From Alkanindiges illinoisensis (GTDB lineage Bacteria; Pseudomonadota; Gammaproteobacteria; Pseudomonadales; Moraxellaceae), in the NCBI RefSeq assembly GCF_004377485.1, contig NZ_SNTY01000085.1:1-64000 (forward strand): a stretch of DNA of 64,000 nt, read 5' to 3'. Position numbers and translations under genes: made by a program. This document shows, in pieces, positions 1 through 7,661 of the stretch. Within the stretch, counting starts at the first letter, position 1. The number at the start of each line of letters is the position of its first letter. Under the pieces are notes generated by a model that was not told where the DNA came from, did not search any database, and worked only from the letters and a program-made list of their open reading frames with translations.

Positions 1-269
1 TGGATAACTGTAATTTCTCAAACAATGAATTACGTGTGACTGGCACAGGTGGATTCCATGCTACGCATAAAGCTCCGATTACGATTCATGCTGACACAAT
101 GAAGTTAGTAAGAGTTGATGATAATACCATCGCAAATACTTCTTCATCGACAAAAGCTGTGGAGATCGTTGCAAGAAATAGCTCAGAGAAGGGTTCGATG
201 CGAGGAAATATGGCTAATTACGGTACGTTTACGGCTCCTTCAACTTTTAGTGTCTCAGAAAATACTTAA
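1..269 (+). CDS. C-terminal fragment of a tailspike or tail fibre-like protein (partial)
   Basis: The reading frame is open from position 3 and stops with TAA at 267-269, so about 88 C-terminal residues are visible and the start lies upstream of the window. The fragment is rich in Asn, Thr, Ser and Gly with short alternating hydrophobic stretches, as in right-handed beta-helix tailspikes and pectate-lyase-like folds. No catalytic motif is visible. Its place directly before the P2-H-like fibre gene supports a receptor-binding or baseplate-associated role. The internal ATG at 36 is unlikely to be the true start, because coding continues upstream of it. Confidence 0.55.
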   Translation, partial: DNCNFSNNELRVTGTGGFHATHKAPITIHADTMKLVRVDDNTIANTSSSTKAVEIVARNSSEKGSMRGNMANYGTFTAPSTFSVSENT

Positions 270-301
270 TCAACTATTAGTATAAATAGGATGTCAGGAT
301 A

Positions 302-1711
302 ATGGCTTTTAAAACAATCTACACTTCTATCGGATTATCACTTGTTGCTCAGGCAGTAAGCCAAAATAAGACTATTGAAATCACCCACTTTGCAGTGGGT
401 GATGGCGGTGGAAATTCAATTGAACCGAATGAGTCTATGACTCAATTGGTGCGTGAACGATACCGTGCAACCATCAACCGCATTTATCAAGACCCAGAAA
501 ACGAAAACAAATACACTGCTGAAATGATCATTCCAGTGACTGTTGAAGGCTTTGTTGTTCGTGAAATTGCTTTATTTGATCGTAATGGCAATATGGTATT
601 GGTTGGTAATACACCTGAAGTTCACAAGCCGACACTGGCAGAAGGAGTCACACAAGATTCGGTTTATCGAATTCCATTTGTGATTTCAAACCCTGAAGTA
701 CTTGAATTAAATTTTGACCCGAATGTGATTATCGCAACACATCAATGGATCCTGAATACACTGACCCCTGCTAATATGTTTCCAGGCGGTACCATTGGCC
801 AAGTACTCAAGAAAAAAACCAATGCCGATGGTGATACTGAATGGGCAGATGCCGGATCTGCAGAAGTGTTTGTCAACACGATTGAAGAAGAACAGTCTTT
901 AGTGGCCGACCAGACCATTGTTGATTTGACCACAGTCAGCACACATGGCGCGGCAGTCTATATCAATGGTGTACGCATTACCAATAAGGCCGGTGCAGAT
1001 GGCTGGATCGCAACATCAGCCACACGTATTACTTTAGGCAAAGCCTATCCTGGTACAAAAATTCTAATTGTTCAAAATGAATCGCTTGGTGCCGCGCCTT
1101 ATCCCTTAGCTCAAAAAAATAATTTATCCGATGTAGCAAATAAACCATTGGCGCGCCAAAACTTAGGCGTCATGAGTGCCGACGAAGCCAAATACAGTGA
1201 CTGTCCACCAGGCACAGTGATTATGCTGGCCACACCCAGTATACCTACAGGCTATCGCTTGCTTAAATGTAATGGTGCAGTTGTATCACGTACTGCATAC
1301 CCTGAACTGTTTGCAGCGATCGGCACTTACTTTGGCGCTGGTGATGGTGTGAATACTTTTAAACTTCCTGATCTTCGTGGTGAATTCTTACGCGGGTGGG
1401 ATGATGGCCGCGGTGTGGATTTTGGGCGAACTTTTGGAAGTCAGCAACTTAGTGCTATGCAAGACCACTATCATGGAACTGGTGATTTTTTATCTGATGG
1501 TAATGACGATTGGTATCCAATCTTGCGTGATAATTGGAGTGGAACATTTCCTGCACGATGGGTGCCAGGTGAAAGTCAGTATTATTCAGGTCAAACCATT
1601 CAAGGTGGTTCTGGTGGACGTAGATATACAGGGACATCAAATCAACAGGTCGTATCAGGCACTGAAACGAGACCTCGAAATTATGCCATGTTGACTTGTA
1701 TTCGCTACTAA
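302..1711 (+). CDS. H: Tail fibre protein with N-terminal attachment domain and tail-collar domain
   Basis: This 469-aa protein corresponds to the P2 H position. The N-terminal ~150 residues match the DUF3751-type fibre attachment domain (ITHFAVGDGGG, then VVREIALFDRNGNMVLVGN). The middle carries a GTIGQVLKKK segment typical of fibre shafts. The C-terminal ~170 residues form a phage tail-collar domain: PPGTVIMLATPSIPTGYRLL, then FKLPDLRGEFLRGWDDGRG and a closing RPRNYAMLTCIRY. It should mount on the baseplate and bind the host surface. The start follows AGGAT, 6 bp before the ATG at 302. The next gene begins 15 bp downstream. Confidence 0.9.
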   Translation: MAFKTIYTSIGLSLVAQAVSQNKTIEITHFAVGDGGGNSIEPNESMTQLVRERYRATINRIYQDPENENKYTAEMIIPVTVEGFVVREIALFDRNGNMVLVGNTPEVHKPTLAEGVTQDSVYRIPFVISNPEVLELNFDPNVIIATHQWILNTLTPANMFPGGTIGQVLKKKTNADGDTEWADAGSAEVFVNTIEEEQSLVADQTIVDLTTVSTHGAAVYINGVRITNKAGADGWIATSATRITLGKAYPGTKILIVQNESLGAAPYPLAQKNNLSDVANKPLARQNLGVMSADEAKYSDCPPGTVIMLATPSIPTGYRLLKCNGAVVSRTAYPELFAAIGTYFGAGDGVNTFKLPDLRGEFLRGWDDGRGVDFGRTFGSQQLSAMQDHYHGTGDFLSDGNDDWYPILRDNWSGTFPARWVPGESQYYSGQTIQGGSGGRRYTGTSNQQVVSGTETRPRNYAMLTCIRY

Positions 1712-1726
1712 CAAAGGATATTTAAA

Positions 1727-2011
1727 GTGCCAAATAAAATCGTTTATCAATTAAATATTACTGGTTTATTTGTTGGTGAAACACTGGCTGATGAATCACC
1801 AATGGAACCTGGTATTTTTCTTATTCCCGCCGGTTGTGTCGAACTGGCACCACCGGAAAGCTGGCCAGAAGATCAGTGGCCACGCTGGAATGGATTTGAA
1901 TGGGAGCTGATCCAAAAGCCACGGGTTCCAGAAGCTGTTTCAGCTGAAGCAAAACTGGCAGAGTTTTTGTCACAAAATCCTGATGTACTGCAGCTGATCC
2001 AAAAAAATTAA
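1727..2011 (+). CDS. Small tail fibre-associated protein (position of P2 G chaperone)
   Basis: A 94-aa protein starting at GTG 1727 after AAAGGAT. It lies 15 bp after the fibre gene, where P2 has the fibre assembly chaperone G. Residues ~50-62 read PEDQWPRWNGFEW, a Trp-rich pattern common in short phage tail proteins and in the C-terminal part of tail fibre assembly proteins. It is much shorter than P2 G (about 175 aa), so it is either a minimal chaperone or an unrelated fibre cofactor. No membrane segment or signal is seen. Confidence 0.6.
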   Translation: MPNKIVYQLNITGLFVGETLADESPMEPGIFLIPAGCVELAPPESWPEDQWPRWNGFEWELIQKPRVPEAVSAEAKLAEFLSQNPDVLQLIQKN

Positions 2012-2015
2012 GTGT

Positions 2016-2038
2016 GTTGTACTGCACTTTTAAACAAC
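2016..2038 (+). promoter_or_regulatory. Candidate Ogr activator site upstream of the sheath gene
   Basis: An inverted repeat GTTGT-N13-ACAAC lies about 90 bp before the sheath start. P2 late promoters carry an Ogr/Delta site described as TGT-N12-ACA near -55, and P2 has a late promoter (PF) in exactly this gene gap. The spacing here is one base longer. The Ogr-like protein encoded at 9392-9655 is the obvious candidate binder. Confidence 0.4.
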
Positions 2039-2070
2039 TGCCACCGCTACCCATCAAACCCATGATTTGT

Positions 2071-2108
2071 AAGCCTGTCATCTGAATATAACACCAGATC
2101 ACAGGCTT
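2071..2108 (+). promoter_or_regulatory. Long stem-loop directly before the sheath start codon
   Basis: Fourteen bases at 2071-2084 pair with 2095-2108 with a single mismatch around a 10-base loop. The stem is followed by AATTTTT and then immediately by the sheath ATG at 2116. It resembles a terminator for the fibre genes, but its U-tract runs into the start codon and the sheath gene has no visible Shine-Dalgarno. It may be a 5' leader structure controlling the most highly needed tail protein. Confidence 0.65.
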
Positions 2109-2115
2109 AATTTTT

Positions 2116-3288
2116 ATGGCTCAAGATTCATACCATCATGGCGTTCGCGTCATTGAAATCAATGAGGGCACGCGGCCTATCCGCACCGTGTCCACTTCCG
2201 TCATCGGCATCGTGGCCACAGCAAGTGATGCCGATGCCACCATCTTCCCTGAAGACACCGCAGTCTTAATTACCGACGTTCAGGCAGCTGTGAGTAAGGC
2301 AGGCGTGCAGGGCACACTGGCTCGCACACTGCAGGCCATTAGCGATCAGACCAATGCGCTAACTGTTGTGGTACGTGTACCAACCAAACAAACACCAGCA
2401 GAGCAGAAAACCGCTGTTATCGGTGGTGTAGTGAACGGCAAATATACCGGCATGAAGGCCTTGCTGGTGGCTGAAGCCCAGCTCAAGGTCAAACCACGTA
2501 TTTTAGGTGCACCAGGACTGGATTCAGCAGAGGTCGCGCAAGCCCTGGTATCCATTGCTGACAAACTACGTGGCTTTGCCTATGTATCTGCATCAGGCTG
2601 TCAAAGCAAGGAAGAAGCCACTGCATACCGTGATACTTTCGGTGCACGTGAACTGATGGTCATCTGGCCAGATTTCCTGGGCTGGAATACCACCACAAAT
2701 ACCACCACCACATTTGAAGCCACCGCACGTGCTTTAGGCCTGCGTGCCAAGATCGATAATGAAATCGGCTGGCATAAAACCTTGTCAAACGTGGCAGTCA
2801 ATGGTGTTACCGGTATTAGCAAGGACGTGTTCTGGCAGCTGCAAAGCTCTGATACTGATGCAGGCTACCTCAATGCCAATGAAGTCACCACGCTGATCCA
2901 GCGCGACGGTTTCCGTTTCTGGGGTTCACGCACCACTTCAGCTGATCCGCTATTCCAGTTTGAAAACTATACCCGTACTGCACAAATCCTGGCTGACACC
3001 ATGGCTGAAGGACATATGTGGGCCGTGGATAAACCAATGCACCCATCCCTGGCTCGAGACGTCGTGGAAGGCATTAATGCAAAATTCCGTGACTTAAAAA
3101 GTGCTGGTTACATCATTGATGGCCAATGCTGGTTTGATCCTGCGGCCAATCTTAAAGAGACCCTGAAGAATGGGATTTTACGCCTGGATTATGACTACAC
3201 CCCAGTACCACCACTGGAAGATCTCACCTTGCGTCAGCGCATCACAGACAGCTACCTGTCTGACTTTGCTGCCCGCATGAGCCTATAA
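2116..3288 (+). CDS. FI: Contractile tail sheath protein FI
   Basis: This 390-aa protein is the P2-type sheath. The N-terminus [17 protein letters not shown], the central [20 protein letters not shown], the segment [11 protein letters not shown] and the C-terminal [20 protein letters not shown] correspond to conserved P2 FI segments. The subunits form the outer cylinder that contracts during DNA injection. The start at 2116 is fixed by homology at the N-terminus, although no ribosome binding site is visible and a stem-loop ends seven bases upstream. The tube gene follows after 13 bp in the same operon. Confidence 0.97.
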   Translation: MAQDSYHHGVRVIEINEGTRPIRTVSTSVIGIVATASDADATIFPEDTAVLITDVQAAVSKAGVQGTLARTLQAISDQTNALTVVVRVPTKQTPAEQKTAVIGGVVNGKYTGMKALLVAEAQLKVKPRILGAPGLDSAEVAQALVSIADKLRGFAYVSASGCQSKEEATAYRDTFGARELMVIWPDFLGWNTTTNTTTTFEATARALGLRAKIDNEIGWHKTLSNVAVNGVTGISKDVFWQLQSSDTDAGYLNANEVTTLIQRDGFRFWGSRTTSADPLFQFENYTRTAQILADTMAEGHMWAVDKPMHPSLARDVVEGINAKFRDLKSAGYIIDGQCWFDPAANLKETLKNGILRLDYDYTPVPPLEDLTLRQRITDSYLSDFAARMSL

Positions 3289-3301
3289 GGAATTACAAAA
3301 T

Positions 3302-3817
3302 ATGGCACTCCCTAAAAAACTCAAATTGATGAACCTGTTTAACGAAGGTAATTCCTACCTTGGTGAAACAGGTGAAGTCACCCTGCCAAAGCTTGGCCGC
3401 AAGTTTGAAAAATGGCGTGGTGGCGGTATGAACGGCGCTGTCGATGTCGATTTTGGACTGGACGATGCAATTACTGAAATGTCCTGGAAGCTGGGCGGTA
3501 TCGATCCACTAGTCATCCGCCAGTTTGGGGTTACATCAGTATCCGGTATTGGCTTGCGCTTTGCCGGTTCTTACCAGCGCGATGACACTGGCGAAACCTC
3601 GGCAGTTGAAGTTGTTGTGCGTGGTCGGCATCAGGAAATCGATTTTGGCAATGCCAAATCTGGTGATGATACCGAGATGACCATTAAAACCATCTGGAGC
3701 TATTACAAGCTCACCATTGATGGAAATGTGGAAGTTGAAATTGACATTCCTAACCTGGTTGAAAAGGTCAATGGCGAGGATCTGCTTAAGGCCCATCGCA
3801 AAAACATTGGTTTATAA
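3302..3817 (+). CDS. FII: Tail tube protein FII
   Basis: A 171-aa protein (P2 FII is 172 aa) that stacks as rings inside the sheath. It opens with ALPKKLKLMNLFNEGNSYLG and contains MNGAVDVDFGLD and EVEIDIPNLVEKVNGEDLL, all typical of the P2 tube family. It starts 13 bp after the sheath stop and follows AAGGAATT. A strong terminator lies 10 bp after its stop, which probably lowers expression of the downstream E-T-U-D genes relative to sheath and tube. Confidence 0.97.
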   Translation: MALPKKLKLMNLFNEGNSYLGETGEVTLPKLGRKFEKWRGGGMNGAVDVDFGLDDAITEMSWKLGGIDPLVIRQFGVTSVSGIGLRFAGSYQRDDTGETSAVEVVVRGRHQEIDFGNAKSGDDTEMTIKTIWSYYKLTIDGNVEVEIDIPNLVEKVNGEDLLKAHRKNIGL

Positions 3818-3827
3818 GTTTCCTCCC

Positions 3828-3861
3828 CCTTGTGTGGCCATGTGCTGCACAAGGTTTTTTT
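3828..3861 (+). terminator. Rho-independent terminator after tube gene
   Basis: CCTTGTG (3828-3834) pairs with CACAAGG (3848-3854), followed by seven T residues. Placed between FII and E, it can reduce read-through from the sheath and tube genes into the tape measure genes, as structural stoichiometry requires. Confidence 0.85.
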
Positions 3862-3896
3862 AAATAACGCTGTTTTAATTCTTTAAGGATATTTTT

Positions 3897-4196
3897 ATGT
3901 CAAACGCAAACACTCAACCAGTTCAGCTGGATCATGGCTTTCCTCGTGCTGGCGAACAGGTTAAGGAAATTAACCTGGTTAAACCTAATACCGGACATTG
4001 CCGTGGCCTAAGCTTAAAAGACGTATTGAGCTTTGAGGTAAATGCCCTGACGGTACTGCTACCGCGTATCACTGTACCTGCCATGACTGCACAGGATGTA
4101 CTAGCTCTTGAGTTAATGGACACGCTCAAAATTGCAGAGGCTATTACCAATTTTTTAGCACCTACCGAACCATCCCAAGCAGCGTTGACGAAGTAA
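3897..4196 (+). CDS. E: Tail assembly protein gpE (unshifted product)
   Basis: A 99-aa P2 gpE homologue with the characteristic beginning QPVQLDHGFPRAGEQVKEIN and the segment GHCRGLSLKDV. In P2-type phages E and its frameshifted extension act as chaperones for the tape measure during tail assembly. It starts 8 bp after AAGGAT. The 3' part carries a T TTT TTA slippery heptamer at 4151-4157 in the correct phase, so a fraction of ribosomes should make the longer E+E' product. Confidence 0.93.
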   Translation: MSNANTQPVQLDHGFPRAGEQVKEINLVKPNTGHCRGLSLKDVLSFEVNALTVLLPRITVPAMTAQDVLALELMDTLKIAEAITNFLAPTEPSQAALTK

Positions 4197-4309
4197 TTGC
4201 AAACATTGCTATAGCATTCGGCTGGACTCCAGCCGATTGTGCCGATTTTGATTTTGATGAGTTAATGGCATGGGAAGAGCGTGCCATTGCTCGCACACAA
4301 CAAGAGTAA
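3897..4309 (+). CDS. E+E': Tail assembly chaperone gpE+E' (-1 frameshift product)
   Basis: If ribosomes slip back one base at 4151-4157, translation after the TTA codon continues from base 4157 and ends at TAA 4307-4309. This adds 50 residues, rich in Asp and Glu towards the end (WTPADCADFDFDELMAWEER), to the first 87, giving 137 aa. P2 gpE+E' is known to be made this way and is of nearly the same length (142 aa). The extension overlaps GTG 4281, one possible start of T, and ends five bases before GTG 4314, the other. Confidence 0.85.
4151..4157 (+). other. Slippery heptamer for programmed -1 frameshift in E
   Basis: The bases T TTT TTA are phased in the E reading frame as X XXY YYZ, the classic -1 slippery form. 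P2 uses T TTT TTG at the equivalent place. The -1 frame stays open to 4309 and encodes the expected E' extension. Confidence 0.88.
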
Positions 4310-4313
4310 TAGC

Positions 4314-7181
4314 GTGAGTAAGCTAGATTTAAGTATTATTATTAAATTTGTTGATCGGGCGACACAACCTATTCGCCAGTTCCAGCAGAATGTCCAAAAT
4401 ACCAATCAATCCATTGATCGACTTACTCATGCTGTTGATCGTCTGGAGCAGGGTTTAAACGGTACTTCATTAAGCCGTTATAGCCGTCAGCTTAATACGG
4501 GTTCTAGTAATATTAATAGGCAGAGTAATGCACTGCATGAGTTGCATCAAGGATATGACAAGGTAGCTCAAGCAATTGATAAGGTTCGTTTAAAATCAAA
4601 ATCATTATCTGAATCGCTTGCTAATAGTCGCGTAAAATTGCGTCAAGAGGCAAAAGGTTTAGGCGTTGGCTTATTAGGCGCAGGATTTGCTGCTTCTATT
4701 CCAATCAAGGCTTTTGCCGATGCAGAAGATGCCAGTACAAAATTAAAAATTTCTATGATGGATAGCTCTGGAAAAGTTGCATCAGAGTATGAGGCCATCA
4801 ATAAACTTGCCACCAGATTAGGCACTCAGTTACCCGGCACCAATGCAGATTTTCAGCTCATGATGACCAATCTGGTTCAGCAGGGCATATCCTTTAAATC
4901 TATTTTAGGTGGCACTGGCGAAGCAGCAGGCAATCTGGCTGTTCTCTTAAAAATGCCATTTGACCAAGCAGCTGAATTTGCCGCAAAAATGCAGGATGCT
5001 ACAGGTACTGCTGAAAAAGATATGTTGAGCCTGATGGATACCATCCAGCGCACCTCATATTTAGGCGTTGATTCAACCAATATGCTTGGTGGCTTTGCCA
5101 AACTGGGTGCAGGTATGCGTCTAATCAAGCAAATGGGGTTAGAGGGTTCTAAAGCAATGGCACCGCTATTGGTTATGGCGGATCAGAGTGGCATGACAGA
5201 TTTATCCAGTGCTGGTAATGCTTACAGTAAGGTATTTAAAGCCATGCTGGATCAGGGCGAAATTAATAAAACCCTGAAAAAACAAAAATCATCATTTGCG
5301 CTGGATTTCAGTAATGGAAAAGGGGAGTTTGGTGGGCTGGACAAGATGTTCAAAGAGCTAACCAAACTTAAAAACCTGAATACCCAGCAGCGCATGAAAG
5401 TGATTGAAGGCATTTTCGGTAACGATGCTGAAACCATGCAGGTACTTAACTTATTAATTGATAAGGGTAAGCAGGGTTATGAAGATACGATTGCTAAAAT
5501 GCAGCGTCAGGCTGATTTGCAAACCCGTATCAAGGCATCGTTAAGCACCCTGACTAATTTGTGGGATCAGGCCAAAGGCTCAATGACTAATGCCCTTGTT
5601 GATATTGTTTCTACTATCAGTCCTGAATTAAAAGAGTTTGTAAACCGTATTAGCAGTGTCGCTGAAAAAATTAGTATATGGGCTAAAGCTAACCCAGAGT
5701 TGATCCGTACTATTGCAAACATTGCCTTAAAACTGCTGATGTTCAAAGTTGCCATGCTCGGCGTGCGTTATACGGGTAATTTATTGTTTGGCACGATTTT
5801 TAGCATGATTGCAGGTATTACCAAGCTGTCCCTCATGTTTTGGCTCTTAAGCAAAGCGGCTGATAAGTTTGGCATTAATCTACCTAACAGATTTACCCTG
5901 ATTACTCGGGGTCTGCGTTTGTTAATACAAAATTTTGGCTTTCTGGCACGAAATGCACTACCTCTGGTATTAGCTGGCTTACGCATGTTGGCTGTAGGTT
6001 TATTAACTAATCCATTAACCCTGATTATTACGGGAATCGCAGTTGCAGCCTTACTTATTTATAAATATTGGGCACCTATCAAGGCCTTTTTCACTGGCTT
6101 CTGGGAAGGCTTAACCTCTGGTTTTTCAGCCACTAGATTAATCATTAGTGATTTTTTCGACAGTATTGCACCAGCAGTAGAGCCGATTAAACCAGTATGG
6201 AATTGGCTGGTTGATAAATTCACGATATTTAAAGGTGTGCTTGGTGAAATCTTTACACCATTTGCCGCAACCAATGACCAACTCCAGACTGCTAATCAGG
6301 CAGGACAAACATTTGGGACATGGGTAGCCATTGTCACAAGCGCACTATTGGCCATGAAAGTAGCTCTGATTGCTGTGTCAGCTATTCAAGGTTTGGTTGC
6401 TTTCTTTAGTACCTTAACAGTTGGCTTATCTGGTGCAGCAGTGGCGGCATGGTCATTTATGGCACCTTTCTTACCAATTATTGCTTTAGTCGCCTTATTA
6501 GCAGGATTGGTTTATCTGGTTATCAAGAACTGGGAACCTATCGAAGAATTTTTTAGCGATTTAGGGACATCGATTACAGAAAAATTCACCTCTGTAAAAC
6601 AATCTATCACTGACAAATTTGCGCCGATCGGCAGCTGGTTTGGGGCACGTATGACAGAAGCAAAAACGGCTTTTGGTGGTGGCATTGGTGGCATGAGTAA
6701 GCTCATCACCAATTGGTCGCCGCTAGGCCTGTTTTATTCTGCCTTTGCCAAGGTATTAAGCTGGTTTGGTATTGATCTGCCTGCCAAGTTTACTGATTTT
6801 GGCAGCCTGATCATTAATGGCTTAATTAATGGGCTAACTTCTGGTTTTGAAAAATTAAAAGGGGTATGGGCCAATATCAAGGCGTCCATGTCTTCCTTCA
6901 GTTTTAGTACACCAGCTTATTCTGGTGCACCAGCCAACCCAGCCCTGGCAAAAATACCTATCGTCACACCACCCATGGTCAGCAAGATTAAGCCAGTCCA
7001 GCTGCAGACACGCCCAGCTGCTGCACCGGTACATGTTCAGGGCGACACCATTCATATGAATATTCACCCAACACCTGGCATGTCACCACAGCAGATCGCA
7101 CAGCAGGTCAGAACCGAAATGGATCGGCGTGACCAGCAAAAGCAGGCGCGTGCACGTGCCAGCTATAATGACAATCGCTAG
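4314..7181 (+). CDS. T: Tail tape measure protein
   Basis: About 955 aa, the largest tail gene, setting tail length and ending in the host membrane during ejection. The N-terminal ~110 residues are coiled coil (FVDRATQPIRQFQQNVQNTN and onward). Residues ~110-410 hold the conserved phage tail tape measure domain. Several hydrophobic segments follow between ~450 and ~760. The C-terminal ~120 residues are Pro/Ala-rich and end in a charged tail. GTG 4314, five bases after the E' stop, is preferred; GTG 4281 inside E' is in frame and has a better GGAAGAG upstream, so the start is uncertain by 11 codons. Confidence 0.93.
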   Translation: MSKLDLSIIIKFVDRATQPIRQFQQNVQNTNQSIDRLTHAVDRLEQGLNGTSLSRYSRQLNTGSSNINRQSNALHELHQGYDKVAQAIDKVRLKSKSLSESLANSRVKLRQEAKGLGVGLLGAGFAASIPIKAFADAEDASTKLKISMMDSSGKVASEYEAINKLATRLGTQLPGTNADFQLMMTNLVQQGISFKSILGGTGEAAGNLAVLLKMPFDQAAEFAAKMQDATGTAEKDMLSLMDTIQRTSYLGVDSTNMLGGFAKLGAGMRLIKQMGLEGSKAMAPLLVMADQSGMTDLSSAGNAYSKVFKAMLDQGEINKTLKKQKSSFALDFSNGKGEFGGLDKMFKELTKLKNLNTQQRMKVIEGIFGNDAETMQVLNLLIDKGKQGYEDTIAKMQRQADLQTRIKASLSTLTNLWDQAKGSMTNALVDIVSTISPELKEFVNRISSVAEKISIWAKANPELIRTIANIALKLLMFKVAMLGVRYTGNLLFGTIFSMIAGITKLSLMFWLLSKAADKFGINLPNRFTLITRGLRLLIQNFGFLARNALPLVLAGLRMLAVGLLTNPLTLIITGIAVAALLIYKYWAPIKAFFTGFWEGLTSGFSATRLIISDFFDSIAPAVEPIKPVWNWLVDKFTIFKGVLGEIFTPFAATNDQLQTANQAGQTFGTWVAIVTSALLAMKVALIAVSAIQGLVAFFSTLTVGLSGAAVAAWSFMAPFLPIIALVALLAGLVYLVIKNWEPIEEFFSDLGTSITEKFTSVKQSITDKFAPIGSWFGARMTEAKTAFGGGIGGMSKLITNWSPLGLFYSAFAKVLSWFGIDLPAKFTDFGSLIINGLINGLTSGFEKLKGVWANIKASMSSFSFSTPAYSGAPANPALAKIPIVTPPMVSKIKPVQLQTRPAAAPVHVQGDTIHMNIHPTPGMSPQQIAQQVRTEMDRRDQQKQARARASYNDNR

Positions 7182-7193
7182 GAGCCAGTAGCT

Positions 7194-7661
7194 ATGATGA
7201 TGATTCTAGGCATGTTTGTATTTATGTTGCCGACTGCCACCTACCAGCAGCTGCAGCGCACTAACACCTGGCGGCATGCCAGTAATTCGCGGGTAGGCGA
7301 TGCACCGGCGTACCAGTTTGTAGGGCGTGGGGAAGACACTATCACACTGGATGGTAGCATCATGCCAGGCTTTAAAGGTTCTGCCTTGTCACTCACTGCA
7401 TTACGGGTTATGGCAGATACGGGTAAAGCATGGCCACTTATTGGTGGCACTGGAGCTATTTATGGTTTATGGATCATTGAAAGCCTGTCTGAAACCCAAA
7501 CCTATTTTTTCAAGGATGGGAAAGCCCAGAAAATTGAGTTTACCCTGACATTAAAGAAAACTCAGGCTACTGGTGCACTCATTAACAATGTTCTAGGCTC
7601 ACTAGGCGCCACAGGCGTTCTGGGCACAGTGGGTTCCATTGCCGAGAAGTTTTTAAAATGA
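7194..7661 (+). CDS. U: Tail protein U
   Basis: A 155-aa P2 gpU homologue: it begins MMMILGMFVFMLPT, like P2 U, and contains WRHASNSRVGDAPAYQFVG and KAWPLIGGTGAIYGLWIIES. In P2 it is an essential tail protein needed near the tube end. GGAG at 7181-7184 stands nine bases before the ATG at 7194. It follows T by 12 bp and its stop overlaps the start of D by four bases (ATGA), so translation is likely coupled. Confidence 0.95.
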   Translation: MMMILGMFVFMLPTATYQQLQRTNTWRHASNSRVGDAPAYQFVGRGEDTITLDGSIMPGFKGSALSLTALRVMADTGKAWPLIGGTGAIYGLWIIESLSETQTYFFKDGKAQKIEFTLTLKKTQATGALINNVLGSLGATGVLGTVGSIAEKFLK

